This document shows, in pieces, positions 9,001-17,474 of a DNA stretch of 64,000 nucleotides. Numbering within the stretch: the stretch's first letter is position 1; the number at the start of each line of letters is the position of its first letter. The DNA is taken from assembly GCA_964410965.1 (NCBI GenBank), contig CAYPIY010000010.1:62001-126000 (forward strand), written 5' to 3'. The notes under the pieces are model-generated. The model had not been told where the DNA came from, did no database searches, and worked only from the letters and a program-made list of their open reading frames with translations. Both the position numbers and the translations under genes were made by a program. This DNA is from JBBIRG01 sp964410965 (GTDB lineage: Bacteria; CLD3; SB21; JBBIRG01).

Positions 9001-9715
9001 AATATCGGCCGATCAGACGAACTGAAAATTGTTTAATTTGATTATCATCGGCATTTATAGATTCATTTTTCAAAATACCAACCAGCGCGTCAAACCGTTC
9101 TTTAATCAGTCTGTAAAAATCTTTATTAACTTCTTTGACGTCGAGGCTTTTCCAGAACAGATCGGTAATTTCAGGCTTTGTTTTCTGCGCGATACCTTGC
9201 CATTGCTGAACAATCCGGTGATATTGGGTCTGCGTTAACCGGTTTCGGAATGTTAATAGCCTCTTCTGGTCGCCCTGATTAAAAATTAAGATAATCCGGT
9301 CATAATCGGGCGTAGTTACAAAATGGATAAAATAAGGTTCTTTGGGAATATACGGTTCTCTGCCGGGAATATTTTTAATTTCACGAAATGCCGATTGAAA
9401 ACTTGTCGGACCCGGATCATTATCAACTAATTGGTTGATATAATCTTTCTTTAATTTTTTCAGAACGGCAAACCGGATACGAATGTTTTGCCCGTCCGCG
9501 GTTAAGCGGTACAATTGGGGTTGAACGCTGTGGGGAGTCTGGAGTAAGTACTCCATTAATTTCTGTGTCTTGGGCGCGACTAACTGGGGCGTTTTATCTT
9601 TATTCGGTGTAAGTCCCATCCATTCCACAAGCGCGAATGCGAATTCGATAACCGTATCGCGACTCGGCTGTTTTGAAAGCTTTTCAAGAATCGTATTTAA
9701 ATCATAAATATTCAT
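6098..9715 (-). CDS. Eco57I/TaqI-like N6-adenine DNA methyltransferase (type IIG-like)
   Basis: This 1205-aa restriction-modification-class methylase has SAM motif I DPACGSGAFPMG (about 445-456) and catalytic motif IV NPPYGQ (about 718), the gamma-type order for N6-adenine methylation. The segment preceding motif I (FGAFYTPREIVDYMV) is typical of Eco57I-type enzymes. After the catalytic core comes a TaqI-like specificity region (about 890-1110, including LLRGKDIKRY) that should read the target sequence. The N-terminal ~380 residues could include a nuclease, but I see no clear PD-(D/E)xK motif. The gene starts directly after the helicase stop at 9716 and is followed after 2 nt by the AAA ATPase. 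Likely role: methylating host DNA to mark self, or a combined enzyme. Confidence 0.85.
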   Translation of the reverse strand: MNIYDLNTILEKLSKQPSRDTVIEFAFALVEWMGLTPNKDKTPQLVAPKTQKLMEYLLQTPHSVQPQLYRLTADGQNIRIRFAVLKKLKKDYINQLVDNDPGPTSFQSAFREIKNIPGREPYIPKEPYFIHFVTTPDYDRIILIFNQGDQKRLLTFRNRLTQTQYHRIVQQWQGIAQKTKPEITDLFWKSLDVKEVNKDFYRLIKERFDALVGILKNESINADDNQIKQFSVRLIGRYLFCWFLKEKGIVPPELIQSQMIRQTEDYYHQILLKLFFDTLNTRIPERNGNTQNKLFDKIPYLNGGLFDESEDDKLFRNLSLDHWLLSFVEVLENFDFTVDESSSTYQQVAVDPEMLGRIFENLLASQNPETEKFANERKSFGAFYTPREIVDYMVNESLKTYLAGKLNVQPDELETAFSSKQVWPEKLNKRKQEADEALKKIKILDPACGSGAFPMGVLHKLITLRELVGLYPNTYALKKEILSNNIYGVDIMPMAVEIARLRAWLSLIVEEDYKGDKKSGNFGIDALPNLDFKFMQGNSLLETYEGIKLIDESLLTSKTINKKQIKIDKTKQKIKEIERKVIDLNNKNKFKGIEKAILDKELKEYNDLLSKIIKVEEPNISYKLFDPDASAANIADKLKSLHNEFFNTSDKEIKKDLRTEIENLEWELIVTSLTENGKSDQIAELEKLRNKNIKPYFLFELNFPDVFTENNGFDVVIGNPPYGQIQQLSNDVKELERQRFKTFVRTADIYCLFYEQGLSLLRDKGILTFITSNKWMTANYGKNIRRFFAEETNPLVLIDFGKVKIFEEATVFVNILIVQNSPNDNKTKGLLVPEDFFKNNEDVEVYFKANAIALKDLTDNTWQIVNELRGNILDRMKNIGKPLSVYEQTKTWNIEFFRGITSGLNEAFHIDEETKNRLINEDKKSEEIIKPLLRGKDIKRYSYHFENWYIINSHNGVKEIGLNRIDVPKNYPAIYKHLLKYKEQLVTRQDKGDHWTNLRNCTFLMDFEKPKIVWLEISDRANYAYDESGMFLTNSAYFMTGDNLKYILAVLNSTISDYFFFQETAKIAGGRKRYTKQYVEKVPIPELSPSEQEPFVKIVDYILHIRNQKDQSDALKISSYFEQIINGMVYELYFNDLIELSGREIIKHVKQLPAFSPEDSIEKKTTLIRDIYRNIYDKGHPIRNSLFFMDSIDEIREIERTVKEE

Positions 9716-12700
9716 TTACGCAAAAACCTGTATGACTTCGCTCAAAGAGGCGGGTTCGGATTTTTCTTCAGGATTGTATTGAGCGGTAATGTTGATAAAT
9801 TCCTCAATGACGTCGCTCCCGATATGTTTATTCTGACGTAACGTTCGGTTAACCTGCCTGACTAATTTCATGGTCTGCTTATTAATATAGGCGTTTTGAG
9901 AATAAAAAACACAATTCTTTACTTTTTCGATTTGCTCAACCAGGTATCCGTATTCGATCATCTTATTTATAATGAAAGCAATCGCTGATTCCTGGGATTG
10001 ATTATACCGTACATGGTGATCGTCTTCCATGAATTGGTAATGCTGTAAATGATCGTTTATAAATTGTTCCGTTTCGGATTTATTGGTGAACTTATCTTTG
10101 AAACGTTGATTCTGATCACTGGTTGCTTTGACATGCAGGAGTCCTTCCGTTGTTGTGATCATTTCATAACGCTTTTCTTTGTCAAATATAATAAAATATC
10201 CCGCTTCGTCCTTATCGTCAATTAAATGGGCTAAATAAACGAAATCGTCATCCTCTTTCCGCATTTGAATTTTACCCCATTTCCCTTTAGGTAAATTCCT
10301 TATTTTCTTTTTATAGATATCTGAGAATTGTTCAGTACGGTCAAAATCCCTTAAATCGTCCATAAAAAGGTCTTCCGCGGCCAATAATTCGGAGGTTTCG
10401 AATATTTTCTTAAAAGCTTCCAATCGTTTCTTTTCATCATGGCTGTATAAATCTTCGGTAAAATCCTGCGGTATCGGTTCCTCATCAAGCACGGATTGAT
10501 CCGAACCGATGGTGTAGCGTATCAGGTTGATTTTATCCTCAAGTTTGCGGACTAATTTTAAATAACTTTCCAATTGTTCCGTCGGCCGGAAGTTATAAAT
10601 AAAAATTTCCTGATGCTTCGTACCCAGCCGGTTGATGCGCCCGTTTCTTTGAATCATCCGTACGGGATTCCAGTGTAAATCATAATTGACGATCATGCCG
10701 CAATCCTGCAGATTCTGACCTTCGGATAATTTATCCGTCGCCGCTAGGAAATCAATTTCTTTTTCACCGGGTTCAAATTCATGTTTTTTGGCGATGGGTG
10801 AAAAACGATTAGCAAAGTTTTCAATTTCGGTTTTTGTGCCCAAAGCAAATTCGGCGTTTTTACCTTTAACTAAATATTTCGGCAGTTCTTGCTTTAGATA
10901 TTTTAATGTATCGGCAAAATAGGTGAAAATAAGGACTTTATTTTCTTCGTTTTGATTCAGATGTTTGGCGAGCACCTGAATTTTATCGTCTTTTTTGATC
11001 ATAAAAGACAATTGTTCAAGGAGAATTTTTATAATATCGAGATCTTTACCGACATCCGTTTTTAACTGCTGAATATTAAATAATCCCGGATCGGCGGGTA
11101 TCGTTTGAAATTCTTCCTCTTCGTTTTCAAATGAATCGATATCAAAGTCGATTTCATCTTCATCTGCCGATTGCTCGTTATACTCCGCGATGGCTTTATT
11201 AAGTTTTGTCAGATTCTTTACGGAAATAATTTTATTGTATCGGTCTAGTTTTTCGAGAAAATCGATCAATTTTGATTTATAACTTTCCAAAGAATGCATA
11301 ATAGAGTGAATCGAAGATTCAAGCCTCTTAAGAAAGATCGTTCTGAAAATTCCATAAATTCCAATTTGTCGGCTTAATTCCCTGTTTTCGTCACTGTTTA
11401 GTTCAAGTTCACCCCGCTTGTGTTTATAATAGGCGTGCCGGTAAATATTATAACGATAACAAGGAAAACCGAGGGCGAGCAATCCGGAGTATAGTATTTC
11501 AAGCGACGATTGTACGGGCTTTTCGCGTTTTTCATAATGTTCAAACAAATCTAATGGGTGCGCAAGATATTCGAGATCGGCCAGGCTTTCAATTTTATAT
11601 TGATACGCTTGTGATAATTGAGGATATTTTTCTGAAAAATTGAGTAGTTGAGTTTTATACTGATTCGAAACCTCATATTCCAAATTATCGGGTATGGACT
11701 TTGGAAATTTTTGAAGTGATCCGTTAATTTCGAGTCCTGCGGGATATTCTTTTTCTATTCCCTGTCTGGTACGGCGGATGATAAAACGGTTTAGAAGTGG
11801 CGTTAGTTGTTCTTTGATTTGCGAAAAATTAACATACCCGGAATCACGGATTTGTTTTTTCATGTCATTGTGCAGTAATTCTAATCGTTCTTTAAGAGTA
11901 TAAAATTTTTGTCTTGAACGATCATAAAAACGTCCAAGTTTATATACATCTCCGCCGGATGCCAGCATGATCTGACTGGTCAAATCAGATAACTGATTAT
12001 TGATGGGCGTTGCCGTTACAAGAAGCGTTTTAGCGTTCTCATTATCCTGCTTCCATTTAATAAACGTTTCAAATCGTTGACCGCCGGAAGAACGAAGATT
12101 ATGACTTTCATCGAACACAAACAAACCAACGGGTATGGATTTCAGATGTTTCTTTACATCCTCAATCTCATCGACATTCTGTAAGCTGTAAATTTCGGGT
12201 ATATGAGTTATTCTGAAATCATTAAAGGCCTGTTTCCATTGTGACATTAATCCGGCGGGCGCTATGACCACTACTCTTTGATTAAGCGTTCTCTTGAAAT
12301 AATCAATAACCTTTATGGCAGTATAAGTTTTACCCAATCCCACTGAATCCGACAACATGGCCACGCCCTGACGTTCCAGTTTCTTAATAATTGAATTGGC
12401 GTTTTGTATTTGAAATTTCAATAATTGTGGTTTACCTGATGAGGGTTCGTCTATATCGACTTTTGTATCTTTTTCATCGTCGAGTTCTTGGCCGAAAATC
12501 CGATAAAGCGCGTGGATATACATTTCATAAGGACTATAACATAAACTGCCGTGCTTGCTCAAATCAAGAATTTCTTCTTTGAATAATTTAGACCAATCCT
12601 CGCTATGTTCCCATAAATCCTCAAACCATGAACGATGCGATGGATGCTGGGTAAGGTTCTTACGGACATAATTAACCGTCGCGTTATTATCCTCGAATTG

Positions 12701-13207
12701 ATTGAGTTCAAGATTACCCATTAAACCTTGTTTCGTAAAATTTGAACTGCCGATTATTCCTATAGCATTCTCCTCCTGATTACCAAAGATATAGCATTTC
12801 GCGTGAAGGAAACTCTTCCGATATACTTTGATCTTCATTTTATGTAAATCAGGTTGAGAATACTTGCTGAGTAAATCAACGATTTTTTGAAATTCTGGCT
12901 TAAGCTGAAGATTTTCCAAATCTTTTTTCAAGTATTTCTCAGGAAATAACGGGTCTTGTTTTTCAGGATTTCTAACCTGATACGCTTTTACGGAAGGTTC
13001 CTCCCCAAGCAATAAACGAAATTCCGTGTTTTCTCTTTCTAAGAAAGCACGCAATTCGTCATATATTTCAACCATACCGGGCAAGTCCCAGTAACCTGTT
13101 GCGATCGATAACTGTGAAAAAGATTCGTTTTTAATCAGTTCTTTTAAAACGTTACCTAATTGATAATCACTTACGGAATTATCGAGTAATTTTATTCCTT
13201 GTTTCAT
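9716..13207 (-). CDS. PLD-domain plus SNF2-family helicase
   Basis: This 1163-aa protein has two parts. Residues 1-210 form a phospholipase-D-like nuclease domain with an HxK motif (FLHAKCYIFG, about 132-141) and the following GIIGSSNFTKQG; the usual Asp of HxKx4D is Gly, as in several helicase-linked PLD domains. Residues about 265-900 are an SNF2/SF2 motor: Walker A DSVGLGKTYTA (about 288), DESHN box (about 364), SAT-like TATPINNQ, and motifs V-VI in the second lobe (SEGQNLQDCG, MIQRNGRINRLGT, about 852). An acidic insert lies near 690-710. The last ~200 residues are unassigned. It is followed directly by the methyltransferase. Such helicases translocate on duplex DNA; together with PLD this suggests restriction of unmodified DNA. 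Confidence 0.85.
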   Translation of the reverse strand: MKQGIKLLDNSVSDYQLGNVLKELIKNESFSQLSIATGYWDLPGMVEIYDELRAFLERENTEFRLLLGEEPSVKAYQVRNPEKQDPLFPEKYLKKDLENLQLKPEFQKIVDLLSKYSQPDLHKMKIKVYRKSFLHAKCYIFGNQEENAIGIIGSSNFTKQGLMGNLELNQFEDNNATVNYVRKNLTQHPSHRSWFEDLWEHSEDWSKLFKEEILDLSKHGSLCYSPYEMYIHALYRIFGQELDDEKDTKVDIDEPSSGKPQLLKFQIQNANSIIKKLERQGVAMLSDSVGLGKTYTAIKVIDYFKRTLNQRVVVIAPAGLMSQWKQAFNDFRITHIPEIYSLQNVDEIEDVKKHLKSIPVGLFVFDESHNLRSSGGQRFETFIKWKQDNENAKTLLVTATPINNQLSDLTSQIMLASGGDVYKLGRFYDRSRQKFYTLKERLELLHNDMKKQIRDSGYVNFSQIKEQLTPLLNRFIIRRTRQGIEKEYPAGLEINGSLQKFPKSIPDNLEYEVSNQYKTQLLNFSEKYPQLSQAYQYKIESLADLEYLAHPLDLFEHYEKREKPVQSSLEILYSGLLALGFPCYRYNIYRHAYYKHKRGELELNSDENRELSRQIGIYGIFRTIFLKRLESSIHSIMHSLESYKSKLIDFLEKLDRYNKIISVKNLTKLNKAIAEYNEQSADEDEIDFDIDSFENEEEEFQTIPADPGLFNIQQLKTDVGKDLDIIKILLEQLSFMIKKDDKIQVLAKHLNQNEENKVLIFTYFADTLKYLKQELPKYLVKGKNAEFALGTKTEIENFANRFSPIAKKHEFEPGEKEIDFLAATDKLSEGQNLQDCGMIVNYDLHWNPVRMIQRNGRINRLGTKHQEIFIYNFRPTEQLESYLKLVRKLEDKINLIRYTIGSDQSVLDEEPIPQDFTEDLYSHDEKKRLEAFKKIFETSELLAAEDLFMDDLRDFDRTEQFSDIYKKKIRNLPKGKWGKIQMRKEDDDFVYLAHLIDDKDEAGYFIIFDKEKRYEMITTTEGLLHVKATSDQNQRFKDKFTNKSETEQFINDHLQHYQFMEDDHHVRYNQSQESAIAFIINKMIEYGYLVEQIEKVKNCVFYSQNAYINKQTMKLVRQVNRTLRQNKHIGSDVIEEFINITAQYNPEEKSEPASLSEVIQVFA

Positions 13208-13307
13208 TTTATCAAAACTTTAAATGTTTGTGTGTTTTTTGATTTTTATTTATCTGTTATGCTATAAAAGATTATTTGAATATAAGAGAATGAATAATAA
13301 ATTCAAA

Positions 13308-13466
13308 TCAACTTTTTATTTCTTCGTTACCGTCTTTTTTCATTTTTTCTAATTCCTGCAATAAAATCACCGCATTCGCCGTTTCGGTGATCTTTTCAAT
13401 CCGCGCAATGAGCTCTTTGAGGTTCGCAGCTTTTTCTTCGGGGGTCATGTCTTTGGGGGATTTCAT
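13308..13466 (-). CDS. Small helical protein upstream of the helicase
   Basis: This is a predicted 52-aa charged protein starting MKSPKDMTPEEKA. I place the start at the ATG at 13464-13466; an upstream TTG at 13499 would extend it by 11 residues, but those codons come from the end of a repeat element. It is 100 bp upstream of the helicase in the same direction, so it may lead the operon. It is rich in Glu/Lys with heptad-like spacing of Leu/Ile. No family recognised; it may be a regulator or accessory subunit, or a spurious ORF. Confidence 0.4.
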   Translation of the reverse strand: MKSPKDMTPEEKAANLKELIARIEKITETANAVILLQELEKMKKDGNEEIKS

Positions 13467-13485
13467 GGGAAATACTTTCTTTATT

Positions 13486-13598
13486 AAATTTCTCGCCAAG
13501 ACGCTATGTTATTTCTCGCTAAGACGCCAAGGCGCAAAGAAATTTAAACTATTTAAAACCTTTCTTGCCTGGCGGCTCTGCGGCTTCGCGAGAAAAAT
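13486..13598. mobile_element. Inverted-repeat element (GACGC / CTCGCGAAG family)
   Basis: The left arm 13511-13542 (CTCGCTAAGACGCCAAGGCG) pairs imperfectly with the right arm 13561-13597 (GGCGGCTCTGCGGCTTCGCG). An extra direct copy of the arm start lies at 13486-13504. Repeats of this sequence type are widespread short non-coding elements in unrelated bacteria. It separates the defence-type operon from the receiver-domain gene. Confidence 0.6.
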
Positions 13599-13606
13599 CT
13601 TATTGA

Positions 13607-13999
13607 TCATTTTTTAAGTCCGCAATGCCGTTCCACTAAATCGTAAAATTCCTCCATTTCAAAAGGCTTGGCGAGCAATTCATCCACCAGATTTTCCTTC
13701 GCCATCCGTTTCGGATTTCCACAGTACCCGGTGATGATCACAACGGGTAAGCGCGGATACACTCCTTTGATCATATAGGCCATTTTTAAAGCGGATAAAC
13801 CGGGATGATTGTAATCGGACGTGAACAACGAAACATCGCCGTCTAATTTCCAGACGCATTTCATGGCCTCTTCAGCATTAGTGAAGGCGAATATATTAAC
13901 AGGACGATCTTCCAGTAACCTTTCATACATATTCACCACGACCGACTCATCATCCATGATGATCATGTTCTTATACGCGAAGTTATAAAGACGGTTCAT
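13607..13999 (-). CDS. Stand-alone response-regulator receiver protein
   Basis: This 130-aa protein consists only of a CheY-like receiver domain. The acidic pocket D16-D17, phospho-acceptor D62 in FTSDYNHPG, T90 in IITGY and K111 in LAKPF are all in place, so phosphorylation is expected. There is no output domain, so it must act by protein contact, like CheY or Spo0F. It follows the 237-aa unknown gene by 29 bp on the same strand, which suggests a functional pair. No histidine kinase is in the window. Confidence 0.85.
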   Translation of the reverse strand: MNRLYNFAYKNMIIMDDESVVVNMYERLLEDRPVNIFAFTNAEEAMKCVWKLDGDVSLFTSDYNHPGLSALKMAYMIKGVYPRLPVVIITGYCGNPKRMAKENLVDELLAKPFEMEEFYDLVERHCGLKK

Positions 14000-14028
14000 T
14001 TTGTTTTAAATTTCTTCTTTGAACTTTA

Positions 14029-14742
14029 TTATTCGTCCTGTTTATTTAATTCATCTTCTCTTTTCTTAGCTAATCTATAGAGATGCGATAATCTGAACAA
14101 ATTTCTGAGATCTTCATCAATTTCCCGGTAAGGGTCATCATCGCATTTTTTCTCTTTGCTCTCATTTTCTTTAATACATTGTTCCGGCAATCCGGGCCCG
14201 GTGATACCCTGCTGTAAATTTTGTATAACCCGGTCATACAGGCTCTTCAGTTCCTCCTTGTAGAACGGTTCGCTTAAAATGTAGTAGTAACCCATTTTTT
14301 CCCAGTTATCCGGCGGCTTGCCGTTCCAATTCAGACATAAATAAAATAACGGCGGTTTTGACAAATTCGGCAGAATTGCAGGTTCTTTGTCACTGCGGTT
14401 TTTTTGTGTTTCAGTAACTGAATGCCGGAAAGCCTGATACATTTTCAGCAACGGAAAATCATAGCGGCCTCTCTGCCATTCAATGACAGCGTCTATTTGA
14501 ATGTTCATTAACCAGGTAACATACTGCCTGTGCAATGAAGTCGGAACCATCGTGCTTTTTTCAAGAAATTTCCCGGGTTCGAGCAAGGCTTCTTTAACGA
14601 TCACCTCAATGGGTTCGTTTTCAACCCTGTATTGATCAATAAGGAGCGTATGAAAACCACGTTTCATAAATAATTGTTTTACATCATCATAGAAATGATG
14701 GGATAGCAGAACAACCGGTTTTTTATTTTCTGCTGTTTCCAT
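14029..14742 (-). CDS. Unknown protein paired with a receiver protein
   Basis: This 237-aa protein is soluble and of unrecognised family. The N-terminal ~30 residues (KPVVLLSHHFYDDVKQLF) and the later segment YYILSEPFYKEELKSLYDRV have the look of a degenerate receiver-like alpha/beta domain, with EPF in the place of KPF; Asp pocket residues are not obvious. The C-terminal third is highly charged and probably helical. Its position 29 bp upstream of a stand-alone receiver suggests signalling partners. Function is not assigned. Confidence 0.55.
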   Translation of the reverse strand: METAENKKPVVLLSHHFYDDVKQLFMKRGFHTLLIDQYRVENEPIEVIVKEALLEPGKFLEKSTMVPTSLHRQYVTWLMNIQIDAVIEWQRGRYDFPLLKMYQAFRHSVTETQKNRSDKEPAILPNLSKPPLFYLCLNWNGKPPDNWEKMGYYYILSEPFYKEELKSLYDRVIQNLQQGITGPGLPEQCIKENESKEKKCDDDPYREIDEDLRNLFRLSHLYRLAKKREDELNKQDE

Positions 14743-14844
14743 TGTTTAACCTTCCGGTGTAATGGATGAAATATTCCAACTGCACTGATTATAAAATAAG
14801 GATAAAATAGACCCGTTTTTTCTCAAAATTTGAGAATTTTTCAA

Positions 14845-14874
14845 TAAAAAACCGGGCTCCTTTCGAAGTCCGGC
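14845..14874 (-). terminator. Intrinsic terminator after the ABC permease gene
   Basis: On the minus strand a CCGGACT...AGCCCGG stem (one G-T pair) is followed by TTTTTTATTG. It lies 130 bp beyond the stop of the permease gene at 15004 and before the 237-aa gene, so it would end the permease transcript. Confidence 0.65.
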
Positions 14875-14889
14875 TTACTATAAGGATGG

Positions 14890-14944
14890 AAACGAAGCCG
14901 CCCTTTCGACGCTACTACGGATTACTCAAGGCAAGGCTTCGTTT
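14890..14944. repeat. 10-bp inverted repeat with 35-bp loop
   Basis: AAACGAAGCC at 14890-14899 and GGCTTCGTTT at 14935-14944 are exact inverse complements. They lie between the permease stop and its terminator. They could form a 3'-UTR hairpin or be a small mobile-element remnant. Confidence 0.4.
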
Positions 14945-15003
14945 AACGGTTACTTCTCTGCTTCCGGCATCGTACCGTTCGGATCAGGGAGGCGCGATTT
15001 TAA

Positions 15004-17388
15004 TCACTCATACCTCAGACTCTTCACCGGGTTTGCCGTTGCCGCTCTGAAAGACTGATAACTCACCGTCAGCAATGCGGTAACAAGAGCGGCAACGCCG
15101 GTTAACAGGAACACGCCGGCGCCCATGTCCGTGCGGTAAGCGAAGTTCTGAAGCCATATATCCATGAGAAAATACGCCGCCGGCCAGGCAATGACGTTCG
15201 CGATCAGCACCCATTTGGCGAAAGCGCCGGTCAGGCTGAGGACGAGCTTTCCGGTTGACGCGCCGAGCACCTTACGGATGCCGATCTCCTTCGTCCGGCG
15301 TTCCGCGGTAAACGATGCCAGCCCGAACAGGCCGAGGCACGCGATCAGTACCGCGAACAGCGAGAAATATCCGACCGTCTTCGCCATGCGCGACTCGTCG
15401 CGGTACATGATATCGAAATCCTCATCCAGAAAGCGGTACTGGATGATGTCCTCAGGAAATATCGATTTGAATTCCTCCGTAACAGTCCGGATCGTTTCTT
15501 TTTGATTTGTCGCGGACAGGCGTACGGAAAGCAGGTTTTTCGTGTTCCGCATGGATGTATTATTCAGCGGTTTGATCATGATCGGTTCGATGGCGCGCTG
15601 AAGCGATGTAAAATGAAAATCCTTCACGACGCCGGTGACTTTGAAAAATCCCTGTATCGTTTTCCCGACCGGATCGTCCCAGCCGAACCGTTTCGCGGCG
15701 GTCTCGTTAATCAGGCAGGCGTTCGCGCTGTCGTGATATTCGCTTGGATAAAAATAACGTCCCGCTGTGAGTTGCATATCGTACGTCTTCAGGAAATCCT
15801 TATCCACATCGTTCATACTGATATGGATGCGCTCGTCGGTTTTGCGGCCTTCCCAGTCGAGCATGACCATCGAGGCGCGGTTAAGCGTGGGAACGAATTT
15901 CGAGAAGGAAGCGGCGACTACGTCCGGATTCGCGTTCAGACGGTTTTTCAGTGTTTCAAATTTACTGTACGTGGCAGCGTCATTTCGGGGAGCTTCGATA
16001 ACCATGATGTTTTCTTTTGTGTAGCCGAGATCCGCCGTACGCATAAACTGAATTTGCTTGCGGATTACCAGCGCTCCGGTCATCAGAGCGACGCAAATCG
16101 TAAACTGAAACACGACAAGGCTTTTCCGGAACAGCGCCCCGTTGACGCCTTTCGCGCCCGTCCCGCGGAAGATTTTCGCAGGATCGAATCGCGACAGATA
16201 AAACGCCGGATAACTTCCCGACAGGATGCCGGTGAACAGCATGAGCCCCGCCATGATCGCCCATAACGTCCAGTTGTTCCAGTGTAACGAAAGATTCCGC
16301 TGAACGATCTGGTTGAATTCGGGAAAGAAGATCAAGGCAAGAATGGACGCGATACACAGCGATAAAAACGACAGCAGAAGCGACTCGCCGAGGAATTGCA
16401 GGATCAGGTCTTTTTTCACCGCACCGATCACTTTCCGGATGCCGACTTCTTTCGAGCGCTGAACCGACCGCGCCGTGCTGAGGTTCATGTAATTGACCGA
16501 CGCGATCAGTATAATAAACAGCCCGATCGCAGCAATGATAATAACACGGTTCCAGTCCCCGCGGGGGCCGACTTCGCCGAGCACGTTGGAATTAAAATGC
16601 AGCTGCGACAGCGGCTTCAGATAAATCATGCTCGGAATCTGTTCGTTGACTTCTTTTTTCAGCAGGTTTTTGATCTTGTCGTTCACGGATTCGAGAGCGG
16701 ACGGGTCCTGCATCAGCACATACGTGTACAATCCGATGATTCCCCAGTTTTCAAAAAAGTCCGGCCGCACGGTCGCTTTGTACGTGCTGAACGATACTAA
16801 ATACTTGTACCGGATATGCGAATTGACCGGACAATTTTCCACAACGCCGGTCACTTTGAGGTCATGCTGGTTGTTCAGCCGGATGGTCTTTCCGACCGGG
16901 TTCTCATCCGGAAAATATTTTTCCGCGAGATCTTTTGAGAGGACAATCGAAAAAGGTTCCGTGAGCGCTGTTGCGGAATGGCCGCGGATCAGAGGATAGG
17001 AAAAAACCTCGAGAAAATGTTCGTCGGCCCAGACCCCGAAGTCTTCCTGGAATTTATTTTCGGGCGAGGGGGCTAGCAGCTGGCTGCCGACGCCCATGAA
17101 CAGAAAACGCGTGAATGCGGTGATTTCCGGAAAATTCTTCACCAGCGCCGGTCCGACGGGATTCTGTGTCAGGGCGACAAAGTTTGAGCGGCCGTCCATG
17201 TTCAGTTCGACCCGGTGAATGCGGTCATAATTAACATTAAATTTGTCATAACTGATCTCAAACTGAATATACAGCACGATCAGCATCAGCAGGGACATAC
17301 CCAGCGCAAGTCCGGTCAGGTTGATGACTGAATAACCTTTTTGCCGCAGAAGTCCGCGGATGGCGATTTTGAGATAATTCATTATCAT
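15004..17388 (-). CDS. MacB/FtsX-type ABC transporter permease (two-lobed)
   Basis: This 794-aa permease is built of two repeats of an FtsX/MacB module. Each repeat has an N-terminal membrane helix (GYSVINLTGLALGMSLLMLI; FRKSLVVFQFTICVALM), a large periplasmic MacB_PCD domain, and a C-terminal FtsX helix bundle preceded by the family motif KEVGIRKVIGA (about 315) or KEIGIRKVLGAS (about 707). Such permeases pair with a LolD/MacB-like ATPase to extrude or remodel cell-envelope substrates. No ATPase gene is adjacent here, which is common for this family in FCB bacteria. The GC-rich composition contrasts with the AT-rich region to its left. Confidence 0.85.
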   Translation of the reverse strand: MIMNYLKIAIRGLLRQKGYSVINLTGLALGMSLLMLIVLYIQFEISYDKFNVNYDRIHRVELNMDGRSNFVALTQNPVGPALVKNFPEITAFTRFLFMGVGSQLLAPSPENKFQEDFGVWADEHFLEVFSYPLIRGHSATALTEPFSIVLSKDLAEKYFPDENPVGKTIRLNNQHDLKVTGVVENCPVNSHIRYKYLVSFSTYKATVRPDFFENWGIIGLYTYVLMQDPSALESVNDKIKNLLKKEVNEQIPSMIYLKPLSQLHFNSNVLGEVGPRGDWNRVIIIAAIGLFIILIASVNYMNLSTARSVQRSKEVGIRKVIGAVKKDLILQFLGESLLLSFLSLCIASILALIFFPEFNQIVQRNLSLHWNNWTLWAIMAGLMLFTGILSGSYPAFYLSRFDPAKIFRGTGAKGVNGALFRKSLVVFQFTICVALMTGALVIRKQIQFMRTADLGYTKENIMVIEAPRNDAATYSKFETLKNRLNANPDVVAASFSKFVPTLNRASMVMLDWEGRKTDERIHISMNDVDKDFLKTYDMQLTAGRYFYPSEYHDSANACLINETAAKRFGWDDPVGKTIQGFFKVTGVVKDFHFTSLQRAIEPIMIKPLNNTSMRNTKNLLSVRLSATNQKETIRTVTEEFKSIFPEDIIQYRFLDEDFDIMYRDESRMAKTVGYFSLFAVLIACLGLFGLASFTAERRTKEIGIRKVLGASTGKLVLSLTGAFAKWVLIANVIAWPAAYFLMDIWLQNFAYRTDMGAGVFLLTGVAALVTALLTVSYQSFRAATANPVKSLRYE

Positions 17389-17474
17389 GGCGTTATTTCC
17401 TAATTTAAGAGATGTACCATCATTATGACAACTTTTGTATCACGTTTCGATTGTGCTCAGCGTGAAGCCTGTTT

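Noticed and set aside
4233..13207. Assignment of the operon to BREX, DISARM or a type I restriction system
   Set aside because: No PglZ, BrxC, DrmB/DUF1998, HsdR or HsdS protein is present; the shared parts (helicase, methylase, PLD) are not enough to name one of these systems.
15502..16266. 254-aa frame opposite the ABC permease
   Set aside because: Shadow of the FtsX/MacB gene; no start signal or recognisable residues.
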